A stretch of DNA of 7,564 nucleotides, taken from Thermoplasmata archaeon (GTDB lineage: Archaea > Thermoplasmatota > E2 > DHVEG-1 > B18-G2). Every line of letters begins with the position of its first letter. Position 1 is the stretch's first letter. Location: contig JAGHAD010000128.1 in NCBI GenBank assembly GCA_021161685.1, positions 1 through 7,564 of the forward strand, in the 5' to 3' direction. Positions 1-6,555 of the stretch are shown piece after piece. Made by a program: the position numbers and the translations under genes. The notes beneath the pieces were generated by a model. That model searched no databases. It was not told where the DNA came from and saw only the letters and a program-made list of their open reading frames with translations.

Positions 1-1447
1 AGTTTGGATGAGGTAAATTTATTTCTCTCGTTTCTTCAATGGATACTATCTTTGCCTCTTTTGGTATGAAGAGAGAGATTGCATTTAAGGTGGTGGTTTT
101 GCCGGATGCTGTTCCTCCAGCGAATATTCCGCTTGCTCCGTGCTCGACAGCCAGCCATAGATATGCAAGCATTTCTGGAGAAAGTGTGTTCATTTTTACA
201 AGCTCTATTGGAGAAAACGGTGTTGATCTAAATTTTCTTATAGTAAAGGTGGATCCTTTTGTAGTAACTTCCTCTCCTAGCGTGAGTTGTACCCTAGATC
301 CATCTGGTAAGGTTGCATCAAGCAGAGGATCTGCCAAGCTTACGTGTTTTCCGCATTTTTGGGCGAGCCTCATCACAAATGAGCTGAGCTCTTCTTCGTT
401 ATCGAAAACGACGTTTGTCTTCAGGGATCCATGTTTTCTGTGATATATAAATACGGGCAAGCCCGCACCATCGCAAGATATATCTTCTATATCAGGATCT
501 TTCATGAGTGCATCTATTTTACCGAATCCAAGAAAGTCCCTCTTTAGCATATAGATTATTTTGTGTTTTGATGTAGTTGGTAAGCTAATTCCATAATCAT
601 TGATTATATACTCGACCTCTCTTTCAAGATATCTCTTTGCATCCTCGATTTTTGCAATCTCTGGAACAACCGTTGAAGAAATCGTTTCTTCTAAGAAGTT
701 TAGAACCTTACTTTCTTCCTCTGTTAGCTCGGGTTCAATCAGTAGATATACCTTTTCAAAGGTTTCCTTCTCTCTTAGGATTTTTACGTATGCAAATGGT
801 TCCTCAATTGGATAAAAATCTATCTCTTCAAACTCTTCTCCCTTAACGGGAATATTGATCTGTCCCGTCTCTTCTGGAGGACGAAACTCTACATGTGGCT
901 TAAATCGAAGGGATTCTTTTGGTAGTTCAACGTCATTTATGTATTCTCTACTTGGTGCTTCGATTCCGGTTTCCTCGAGAAAGAAAGGATCCTCTTCATC
1001 AAACAGAACATGCTCTATAACTTCTTCTTCATTAAGTTTGTTTTCTATTTGTTCTTTTCTGATTCTCTCCTCTTCTTTCTCCAAGATGTTCTCGATCGCC
1101 AAGGATTTAGACGGGGTTCCTTCATCATTCTTTCCTTTTTGACCTTCTACTGGTCTTTGTTTTATCAGCTCCTCTATTTTTGGATGGGTGGAGATCGTTT
1201 CGGGCTTTATTTCCTTTGATGGAATTCTTTTTGATAGGTGTTCGTCGATGAATTTTTCCATTTCTTTGATTTTTTTCTCAATATCTTCTTTGCTTGGTAT
1301 TTTTTCGGATGTCTTCTCTGACTTCGTTTCTCTGCTTAACCTTCTCGGCAAATGTTCATCGATGAATTTTTCCATTTCTTTGATTTTTTTCTCGATGTCT
1401 TCTTTGCCTGGAGATTGGAAGTTACTTTTTCCTTCCAAAACTATCAC
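1..1447 (-). CDS. Type II/IV secretion (archaeal pilus/FlaI-GspE family) ATPase, N-terminal part, runs off left edge
   Basis: The frame is open from a GTG at 1447 to the window edge (482 codons, 3' end missing). Residues about 240-482 read as a FlaI/GspE/VirB11-type assembly ATPase: an N-terminal domain with DFLGFGKIDALMKDPDIEDI (about 304-323), the LADPLLDATLPDGSRVQ segment (371-387), TIRKF (402-406), Walker A GGTASGKTT (444-452), and an Asp-box-like SIEETREINLPHPN (469-482). Walker B and the His box would lie beyond the edge. Such ATPases sit at the cytoplasmic membrane and power pilus or archaellum assembly. Residues 1-240 form an unusually long, highly charged extension with a duplicated 19-residue helix. 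An in-frame TAG lies 30 bases before the GTG; no in-frame ATG lies between, so GTG is the best start, with an in-frame ATT at 1471 as a rare alternative. It follows two pilin-like genes on the same strand, which supports a role in their secretion. It is not the chemotaxis-linked archaellum locus as far as visible. Family is very likely; exact substrate is inferred. Confidence 0.93.
   Translation of the reverse strand, partial: MIVLEGKSNFQSPGKEDIEKKIKEMEKFIDEHLPRRLSRETKSEKTSEKIPSKEDIEKKIKEMEKFIDEHLSKRIPSKEIKPETISTHPKIEELIKQRPVEGQKGKNDEGTPSKSLAIENILEKEEERIRKEQIENKLNEEEVIEHVLFDEEDPFFLEETGIEAPSREYINDVELPKESLRFKPHVEFRPPEETGQINIPVKGEEFEEIDFYPIEEPFAYVKILREKETFEKVYLLIEPELTEEESKVLNFLEETISSTVVPEIAKIEDAKRYLEREVEYIINDYGISLPTTSKHKIIYMLKRDFLGFGKIDALMKDPDIEDISCDGAGLPVFIYHRKHGSLKTNVVFDNEEELSSFVMRLAQKCGKHVSLADPLLDATLPDGSRVQLTLGEEVTTKGSTFTIRKFRSTPFSPIELVKMNTLSPEMLAYLWLAVEHGASGIFAGGTASGKTTTLNAISLFIPKEAKIVSIEETREINLPHPN
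1235..1405 (-). repeat. Two direct copies of a 19-residue helix-coding repeat inside the ATPase N-terminus
   Basis: Copies at 1349-1405 (residues 15-33) and 1235-1291 (residues 53-71) both encode KEDIEKKIKEMEKFIDEHL, 38 residues apart. By hand alignment 51 of 57 bases match, and all six differences are synonymous. Each copy is preceded by a proline (P13-G14 and P51-S52) and followed by a basic stretch (PRRLSRE, SKRIPSKE). A weaker third start, PSKEIKPE, begins near residue 76. The pattern predicts two short amphipathic helices on a flexible, charged linker. Confidence 0.9.
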
Positions 1448-1457
1448 CCTAAGCTTT

Positions 1458-1468
1458 GCATCCCATCC
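1458..1468 (-). repeat. GGATGGGATGC motif, copy at the ATPase promoter
   Basis: This exact 11-mer on the minus strand begins about 26-27 bases from the centre of the TATA box at 1491-1498, so it lies at the predicted transcript 5' end. It precedes the GTG start by 10 bases. Read in the ATPase frame it would give GWDA, as at the start of the pilin-VWA gene, but only an ATT stands where a start codon would be. Confidence 0.7.
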
Positions 1469-1487
1469 AATGGCCTAATGCCTTTTC

Positions 1488-1504
1488 TCTTTTATATACT
1501 TTGA
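1488..1504 (-). promoter_or_regulatory. Archaeal TATA/BRE promoter for the ATPase gene
   Basis: On the minus strand the sequence reads TCAAAGTATATAAAAGA, with a TATA element TATATAAA at 1498-1491 preceded by an A-rich BRE-like CAAAG. The expected start, about 25-27 bases from the TATA centre, falls near 1467-1471, giving a leader of about 20-25 bases before the GTG. It lies in the 92-bp gap after the pilin-VWA gene. That gap also has a T5 run directly after the upstream stop (minus strand, 1538-1534), which could act as a weak archaeal terminator. The ATPase can therefore be transcribed separately from the pilin genes. Confidence 0.65.
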
Positions 1505-1539
1505 GTAAATTACACGGTGCTTTCAACTTAATGAAAAAT

Positions 1540-3444
1540 TCACTCTTCCGGGATAATTATTATTTTCACTTCGTTGTTACCGCCATTGGGATCCGTTGGA
1601 CCGCAGATGGTTTGTATTTTGAACGTAGCAACTATGGGATGGAAAATAACCTTAAATATTTTCTTGATAGCCTCTTTGAACTCCAAGAAGCTGTGTATAT
1701 GTGTAACCCATCCTCCACCTCTATCATACGGTGGAGCTATGTATCCCTGCTGAGGATATACTATACTGCTGTTAAGCCAGTATACATCTGGTACTGAACC
1801 TATTGCTAGACAGTCAAATTCATCTTGGTCTTCGCTCATACCAAGGAGATTTATCATGTAGTCCCTCGCCTTCTCTGTATCTTCTCTCCACGGGTCAGTC
1901 CAGTGAGCATTCCAGTATTCATTCTCGAAACCGTCTCTTAGAAGGATCTGATCAGCTTCTATTGATACGTCATCTATCCACACTTCCTCCCACTCTAAGT
2001 TGGATTTGAATGCTATCCTGAAATTGGGAACGAAGTACTGTGGATCTGTTATCACATCGTGATAGTGTAGCCACTCATCCTTGTTTGGGTTTGCACCAAG
2101 GTCGGTTATAAAGTTGTACGACGTTCCATTGTAGTAGTAAAGTTCCAAATCTCTATCCCACCACCATTCCCAGTTGCTCAGTCTGTACCAGAAATCAACG
2201 CTTATAACACTGGCATTGCTGGCATCCAAATCTTTTGTTATGAACCATCCCGTTGTGATATAAGGGGCATATGCCGATGATGATCCGCTGTGAGCCTCGC
2301 TGGTATCTCTAAACCAAGGATTACCTCCCCACACTGCATTGTAAGTTCCTGGTATCCATATACAATTTGGTAAACCATCTGTTACTAAACATGCTACCGT
2401 TCTGTTATTTTTGTTGAAGTGAGGACTGTTAAAAATCTCGTCGGCCGCTAGCCTGATTGCACTACTCATTGGTGTTCCTCCATGAAGCTGATGTAATGTT
2501 CTTACCTTGTGAGAAATGTCCATATAATTGTCTTGGGTAACCACTACTGGACCTACCTCTGTCTCTGCGTGGGGAGGATGCCAAGCTCCAAATTGGACTA
2601 TGGTCAACTCCACGCTTCCATCGTGAGGGAATACGCTTCCATCCTCTATGGCATCGGCAAGACCATCTTTTACCAACTTCCAGTCTGGACCAATTATACT
2701 GCCGGAGCCATCTAGAATTAGTACTAGCTGTGTAAACGGTCTTTCACTTACTGGTTCTACCCTAGCTACAATGCTCAAATTCGCAGTTTCTCCAACATTT
2801 AGTCTATCAATATACCATATACCAGTGGAATTCCGATAAAATCCTCTGTCAGTTGAATTGCTTATGTGCTTTAGAGTGGGAGGTAGAGAGCAGTTAATGC
2901 TTATGTTCTTTACTCCAACATCGCCATGCACACACTTTAGGGTTATGTCAATTGTTATCATATCGCCAACATGTACAACGTCTGGTGAAACCGTTGCTTT
3001 GACTTCCAGATCACTCATTGCCTGCATTGGAAGCATGTTGAAGAAAAGAATTGTATTGTGAATGGGATCGGTAATTTGAATGGTCGCATGGTCAAAATTT
3101 TTCAGATAATCTATATCATAAGTGAATGGTATACAGATCCTTTCTCCAATATCCCATTGGTGATTCTCTTTTGCAGATGGAGGGAGTAAATCTTCTATTT
3201 TTTTCCTGTACTCTGTACCATTTATTATGTAAGTAATATACGCATCTCCAGGTATAGGTTCTCCACCTAGGTGCTGTAAAACGATGTAATTCCCCTGAAC
3301 ATCTGCCCCAATGTTTATAATGGTCTCAGCCTGAGGCGGCTCACTTGATAAAACGACATAGTAAATGGCAGAGACGGAGGGGATAATTATAGCAAGCAGC
3401 AAGATTTCTCCAACAACTTCCGATACTCCCGCATCCCATCCCAT
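1540..3444 (-). CDS. Pilin-headed surface adhesin: type IV pilin N-terminus, DUF11-like domain, VWA domain with inserted jelly-roll module
   Basis: I chose ATG at 3444 (634 aa) over the in-frame GTG at 3462 because GAGGT sits 7 bases before the ATG and because the class III-like signal then starts at MGWDAG. Residue numbers below count from that ATG. Order: signal and hydrophobic helix GVSEVVGEILLLAIIIPSVSAIYY (6-29; probable prepilin peptidase cut after G6), an archaeal pilin N-terminal (DUF1628-type) domain to about 135, a DUF11/CARDB-like beta domain (about 145-230), and a VWA domain from about 238. The VWA MIDAS looks complete: DGSGS (245-249), T324 in HGGTPMSSA, and D356 in VTDGLPN. The VWA is interrupted at about 362-522 by a jelly-roll/MAM-like module (VDFWYRLSNWEWWWDRDLEL, VWIDDVSI) and resumes with EKARDYMINLLG to about 600. 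Ten N-x-S/T sequons fit an exported glycoprotein. VWA domains bind ligands through a metal ion, so adhesion is the likely role; the ligand is unknown. It follows the 271-aa pilin-like gene by 40 bp, probably one operon. Confidence 0.9.
   Translation of the reverse strand: MGWDAGVSEVVGEILLLAIIIPSVSAIYYVVLSSEPPQAETIINIGADVQGNYIVLQHLGGEPIPGDAYITYIINGTEYRKKIEDLLPPSAKENHQWDIGERICIPFTYDIDYLKNFDHATIQITDPIHNTILFFNMLPMQAMSDLEVKATVSPDVVHVGDMITIDITLKCVHGDVGVKNISINCSLPPTLKHISNSTDRGFYRNSTGIWYIDRLNVGETANLSIVARVEPVSERPFTQLVLILDGSGSIIGPDWKLVKDGLADAIEDGSVFPHDGSVELTIVQFGAWHPPHAETEVGPVVVTQDNYMDISHKVRTLHQLHGGTPMSSAIRLAADEIFNSPHFNKNNRTVACLVTDGLPNCIWIPGTYNAVWGGNPWFRDTSEAHSGSSSAYAPYITTGWFITKDLDASNASVISVDFWYRLSNWEWWWDRDLELYYYNGTSYNFITDLGANPNKDEWLHYHDVITDPQYFVPNFRIAFKSNLEWEEVWIDDVSIEADQILLRDGFENEYWNAHWTDPWREDTEKARDYMINLLGMSEDQDEFDCLAIGSVPDVYWLNSSIVYPQQGYIAPPYDRGGGWVTHIHSFLEFKEAIKKIFKVIFHPIVATFKIQTICGPTDPNGGNNEVKIIIIPEE
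3431..3441 (-). repeat. GGATGGGATGC motif, copy inside the start of the pilin-VWA gene
   Basis: The 11-mer begins at the second codon after the preferred ATG at 3444, encoding GWD plus the first base of the next codon pair. A weak TATA-like ATTAATAA lies upstream on the minus strand (3477-3470), about 30 bases before the ATG. An own leaderless transcript here is possible but less convincing than in the other two cases. Confidence 0.65.
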
Positions 3445-3451
3445 CAGTTCT

Positions 3452-3456
3452 ACCTC
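3452..3456 (-). promoter_or_regulatory. Shine-Dalgarno GAGGT that favours the ATG start at 3444
   Basis: GAGGT on the minus strand matches the archaeal anti-Shine-Dalgarno and lies 7 bases before ATG 3444. The upstream GTG at 3462 has no comparable site. This fits translation as an internal gene of an operon with the upstream pilin-like gene, which ends at 3485. Confidence 0.6.
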
Positions 3457-3484
3457 TCTCACTCATGCCTTATTAATCATTCGC

Positions 3485-4300
3485 TCATCGAATCAGTGAG
3501 ACGTCAACGAGGATTTCTACATACCTTAGGCTGAGTGGACTTGGCATGTTGGAGATATCAACCTTTACTTTATTTCCCTCTCTGCTGACCATATCTGCAG
3601 TGTACGGATTATCGCTTCTGCCAAACAAGTTTTTGAAAAAGGTCTCCCATGCGTTTGGATAATCAGATATCACCGTTATGTAAGTTACGTTATCTATGGT
3701 GAATACACCTTGGGAATTTTTGAACTCAACCCATAAAGAGTATGTACCGTGGCCACTGAGAGAATGCACTCCAGGGGTTGTGATGTTAATGATGGTAAAT
3801 GATAAACCATCATAACTGGCGGTAAAGATTGGCTTTCCAAGGATAGTGCTGTTGACAGATTGATTCAGTATAAAGGCACCGCACTCGTAAACAAACTCTT
3901 GGTTTATGAAATAGGAATTTCTTGACAAAAACCTCACCCTTCCAACCTTGTAAGTCCATTTGTTACCACTGCTGTTCTCAATGATGATGGTGCATTCTTT
4001 TTCTCCTATTTCAAGTGTATCGTAGGTTCTTCCTTTTCCAATAATTGGAACATTGCTGGCACCGAGGGAAATAGGTACAGAAACTGCGGTGTGCTGTCTA
4101 ACTAGAACAAGCATGTCTATGGCATATTTGAGATTCGCGAACTGATTCTGTACCTCTCGCATATGTGAAGCTTCGACTTCCTTTAACCATTTTGGCACAT
4201 AAGTCAGATTGATCATCGTCATAACCGCCACAATTAATCCCAAAAGAAGTACGGCAACGACTATACCAACTACTGCCTTATCAACTCTTCCGCATCCCAT
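3485..4300 (-). CDS. Pilin-like exported protein with single N-terminal membrane helix
   Basis: This 271-residue protein opens with MGCGRVDKAVVG, then a hydrophobic helix (about 10-30, VGIVVAVLLLGLIVAVM), then TYVPKWLKEVEASHMREVQNQFANLKYAIDML (34-64). That helix-plus-linker layout, with the VPxWxxxVE..H segment, resembles archaeal pilin-like proteins in which an N-terminal helix anchors or assembles a beta-rich outer domain. The remainder (about 70-271) is rich in beta-forming residues, with six N-x-S/T sequons (N31, N109, N146, N150, N172, N204) and no cytoplasmic motif, so it is probably outside the membrane. A class III-type cleavage site is not clear; K8-A9 or the region around G12 are candidates. 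It is the first gene of the minus-strand cluster, has its own promoter with a near-leaderless start, and precedes the pilin-VWA gene by 40 bp. A minor pilin or platform subunit partnering the VWA protein is likely. I do not recognise a named family with certainty. Confidence 0.85.
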   Translation of the reverse strand: MGCGRVDKAVVGIVVAVLLLGLIVAVMTMINLTYVPKWLKEVEASHMREVQNQFANLKYAIDMLVLVRQHTAVSVPISLGASNVPIIGKGRTYDTLEIGEKECTIIIENSSGNKWTYKVGRVRFLSRNSYFINQEFVYECGAFILNQSVNSTILGKPIFTASYDGLSFTIINITTPGVHSLSGHGTYSLWVEFKNSQGVFTIDNVTYITVISDYPNAWETFFKNLFGRSDNPYTADMVSREGNKVKVDISNMPSPLSLRYVEILVDVSLIR

Positions 4301-4302
4301 CC
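4292..4302 (-). repeat. GGATGGGATGC motif, copy at the start of the pilin-like gene
   Basis: The motif overlaps the ATG at 4300 (GG-ATG-GGA-TGC) and begins 26-27 bases from the TATA centre at about 4328, so it would form the first bases of the mRNA. In the frame used here it encodes MGC, whereas in the pilin-VWA gene the same bases encode GWD. The DNA or RNA sequence, rather than the peptide, is therefore what is shared. Confidence 0.7.
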
Positions 4303-4324
4303 CAAGCCGAAAACGATATCACTC

Positions 4325-4338
4325 TTATATAACTTTTC
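4325..4338 (-). promoter_or_regulatory. Strong archaeal BRE/TATA promoter for the pilin-like gene
   Basis: The minus strand reads GAAAAG (BRE, 4338-4333) followed by TTATATAA (TATA, 4332-4325). The TATA centre is about 28 bases from the ATG at 4300, so transcription should begin within a few bases of the start codon, giving a leaderless or near-leaderless mRNA. This is the cleanest promoter in the window and probably drives both pilin-like genes. Confidence 0.75.
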
Positions 4339-4389
4339 CCAGTGCACTGTCGTCATCGTTTCTTTTGAGACTCACATTTGGAAACCAAT

Positions 4390-4401
4390 AATCGTTTAAA
4401 A
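4390..4401 (+). promoter_or_regulatory. TATA-like promoter for metG-purC
   Basis: TTTAAAA at 4395-4401, preceded by the A-rich AATAATCG, has its centre 27 bases before the metG ATG at 4425. There is no Shine-Dalgarno before that ATG, so a leaderless transcript is expected. It is back to back with the pilin-like gene promoter, with about 60 bases between the two TATA elements, so one bound regulator could affect both directions. Confidence 0.55.
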
Positions 4402-4424
4402 CCTGACAACTATTTGTTCATTAA

Positions 4425-6551
4425 ATGAAAGAAAAAGTATTCATCGGAGTCGCCTGGCCTTATGCGAATGGTTCCCTCCACCTTGGTCATCTGGCTGGCT
4501 GTTACTTGCCCGCGGATATATTTGCAAGGTTTTGCAGAATGAATGGAAAAGAGGTGCTAATGGTTTCGGGAAGTGATGAACACGGCACACCAATAACAAT
4601 TACCGCTGAGAGGGAGGGGGTATCGCCCAAAGAGATAGCGGATAGGTTTCATAAGGAGCATAGAGAGAACATGGAACAGCTTGGAATATCTTTTGATTTA
4701 TTTACCAGAACGTCCGGAGATTTTCATAAGAAAGTAGTTAAAGAGGTTGTGAAGAAGCTTTATGAGAAGGGATTTATCTATGAAAGAGAAACAGAAGCTT
4801 TTTATTGCGAAAATTGCAAGAGATTTCTTCCTGATAGATATATAGAAGGAACCTGTCCTTACTGCAAATATGAACACGCCCGTGGCGATCAGTGCGATGA
4901 GTGTGGAAAACTCCTGGAACCGAAAGATCTGATAAGTCCAAGATGCAAGGTATGTGGAGGTGTACCAACTCCAAGAAAGACAAAGCATCTCTTCTTTGCT
5001 CTTAGCAGATTTGAAAATAGGCTTCTGGAATGGATAAAGGACAAGCATCACTGGAGATCGAATGTAAAGAAATTTACAGAGAACTGGATTAGAGGTGGAT
5101 TGAAGGATAGAGCCATAACCAGGGATATAAACTGGGGGGTTGAGGTTCCCATCAAGGGTTTTGAAGGTAAAAGGATCTACGTCTGGTTCGATGCGGTTAT
5201 AGGTTACTTATCTGCAAGCATGGAATGGGCTGAAAGGACCGGAAAGCCAGAGAAATGGAAGGAATGGTGGAAAAATAAAGATGTGAAGCACTACTACTTC
5301 CTCGCAAAGGACAACATCCCATTTCATACAATCATATGGCCATCCATATTAATGGGATATGATGAAAGCTTAAATCTCCCCTACGACATTCCAGCGAATG
5401 AGTATTTAAGATTGGAAGGCAAGCAGTTTTCGAAGAGCAGAGGGTTGGCGATATGGATACCGGATATACTTAAGAAGTTTGATGTCGATCCAATAAGGTA
5501 TTATCTATCCATAAACATGCCCGAACACAGGGATAGCAACTGGAGATGGGATGACTTTGTCAGCAAAAACAATGATGAATTGGTGGGAATTTATGGTAAC
5601 CTTGTTCACAGGATTCTGACATTTTCATGGAAGAATTTCGGGCGCATTCCTCCCGCGAGAGAAATGGATGGGATGGATAAAGATTTACTGAAAAGCATCG
5701 AAGAAACACTAAACAATGCAAGAAAGGAGCTAGAGAGATGCTCTTTCAAAAAAGCTCTAAGAGAAATACTATCCCTTGCCCAAAAGGGGAATGCATACCT
5801 TGCTTACAAGAAGCCATGGGAGATCATAAGAACGGATAGGGAAAAATGCGAGACGACCATGCATGTTTGCTTGAGATTAGCCAAAGCCCTTGCCATTTTG
5901 CTTGCTCCCTTTCTGCCTTTTTCATCGGAGAAGGTGTGGAGATACCTTGGATATAACGATTCTATTTTTTCGCACTCATGGGATGAAGCATTGGACGATA
6001 TAGAAAATGGCATGGAGCTTGTAAAACCCGAGCCCTTGTTTAAGAAGCTGTCTTTAGAAGAAATTACTCCCGAAGATCCTTTCTCATACCTCGACATAAG
6101 GGTTGCCAAGGTGATGAAGGTAAAGGATCATCCAGATGCAGATAGACTGTACATTATAGAGGTGGATGTTGGAGAAAAAGGAAAGAGGATTCTGGTTGCT
6201 GGGATCAAAAAATTCTACCGGAAGGAAGAATTGGAAGGGAAGAACGTTCTTATACTTGCAAACCTAAGGCGAGCAAAATTTAGAGGAGTTGAATCGGAAG
6301 GTATGCTCCTTGCTGCAGATGATGGAAAGGTTGTTTCTCTATTGATTGCTGATGCCGAGCCCGGAGAGGTTGCCGGTATCGATGGGATAGATCATATTCC
6401 AAAAGATGTTATCGATGTTGAGGATTTCAAGAAGGTTAAGATGGTTGTTGATGAGAGAGGAAGGGTAGTATACAACGGTAAAGCTCTTATGGTGAATGGA
6501 AAGCCGGTTAGATTGGATAGAAAGGTAGAAAAGGGAGCGAAAATTTTCTGA
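4425..6551 (+). CDS. metG: Methionyl-tRNA synthetase with fused C-terminal tRNA-binding domain
   Basis: This cytoplasmic class I enzyme charges tRNA-Met (initiator and elongator) with methionine using ATP. The 708-residue protein has the HIGH signature as HLGH (19-22) in PYANGSLHLGHLAG, and the KMSKS loop as QFSKS (334-338). Between them lies a connective domain with two complete zinc knuckles: C128/C131/C144/C147 and C157/C160/C174/C177. Other family segments are GSDEHGTPI (49-57), YVWFDAVIGYLSAS (252-265) and KDNIPFHTIIWP (295-306). The helical anticodon-binding domain covers about 380-530. Residues about 549-650 are an EMAPII/Trbp111-like tRNA-binding OB fold (DIRVAKVMKVKDHPDADRLY, then RRAKFRGVESEGMLLA). 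A further tail of about 55 residues is charged. In many archaea the OB domain is a separate protein, so the fused form is worth noting. The ATG follows a leaderless-type promoter, and purC begins 4 bp after the stop. Identity is very secure. Confidence 0.98.
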   Translation: MKEKVFIGVAWPYANGSLHLGHLAGCYLPADIFARFCRMNGKEVLMVSGSDEHGTPITITAEREGVSPKEIADRFHKEHRENMEQLGISFDLFTRTSGDFHKKVVKEVVKKLYEKGFIYERETEAFYCENCKRFLPDRYIEGTCPYCKYEHARGDQCDECGKLLEPKDLISPRCKVCGGVPTPRKTKHLFFALSRFENRLLEWIKDKHHWRSNVKKFTENWIRGGLKDRAITRDINWGVEVPIKGFEGKRIYVWFDAVIGYLSASMEWAERTGKPEKWKEWWKNKDVKHYYFLAKDNIPFHTIIWPSILMGYDESLNLPYDIPANEYLRLEGKQFSKSRGLAIWIPDILKKFDVDPIRYYLSINMPEHRDSNWRWDDFVSKNNDELVGIYGNLVHRILTFSWKNFGRIPPAREMDGMDKDLLKSIEETLNNARKELERCSFKKALREILSLAQKGNAYLAYKKPWEIIRTDREKCETTMHVCLRLAKALAILLAPFLPFSSEKVWRYLGYNDSIFSHSWDEALDDIENGMELVKPEPLFKKLSLEEITPEDPFSYLDIRVAKVMKVKDHPDADRLYIIEVDVGEKGKRILVAGIKKFYRKEELEGKNVLILANLRRAKFRGVESEGMLLAADDGKVVSLLIADAEPGEVAGIDGIDHIPKDVIDVEDFKKVKMVVDERGRVVYNGKALMVNGKPVRLDRKVEKGAKIF

Positions 6552-6555
6552 TTCA

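Noticed and set aside
39..1478. Several plus-strand open frames over the left 1.4 kb, one with a repeated Ser/Phe-rich segment
   Set aside because: They are serine- and phenylalanine-rich antisense readings of the Lys/Glu-rich ATPase frame; the repeat is the antisense of the duplicated helix.
1456..3061. Short plus-strand frames opposite the pilin-VWA gene
   Set aside because: No recognisable motifs or ribosome sites; they lie wholly within a well-supported minus-strand gene.
3485..4300. Cys3 of the pilin-like protein as a lipoprotein anchor
   Set aside because: The cysteine precedes the hydrophobic helix rather than following it, so there is no lipobox.
4698..5051. Minus-strand frame opposite metG with cysteine-poor, low-similarity sequence
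   Set aside because: It is antisense to the zinc-knuckle region of metG and shows no family features.
5662..5675. GGATGGGATGG inside metG and a GGATGGGAT near 7329 in purC, similar to the pilus-gene motif
   Set aside because: They are within coding sequence, on the other strand, and differ at the last bases; they show that the motif core is not rare, so they temper but do not explain the promoter-linked copies.
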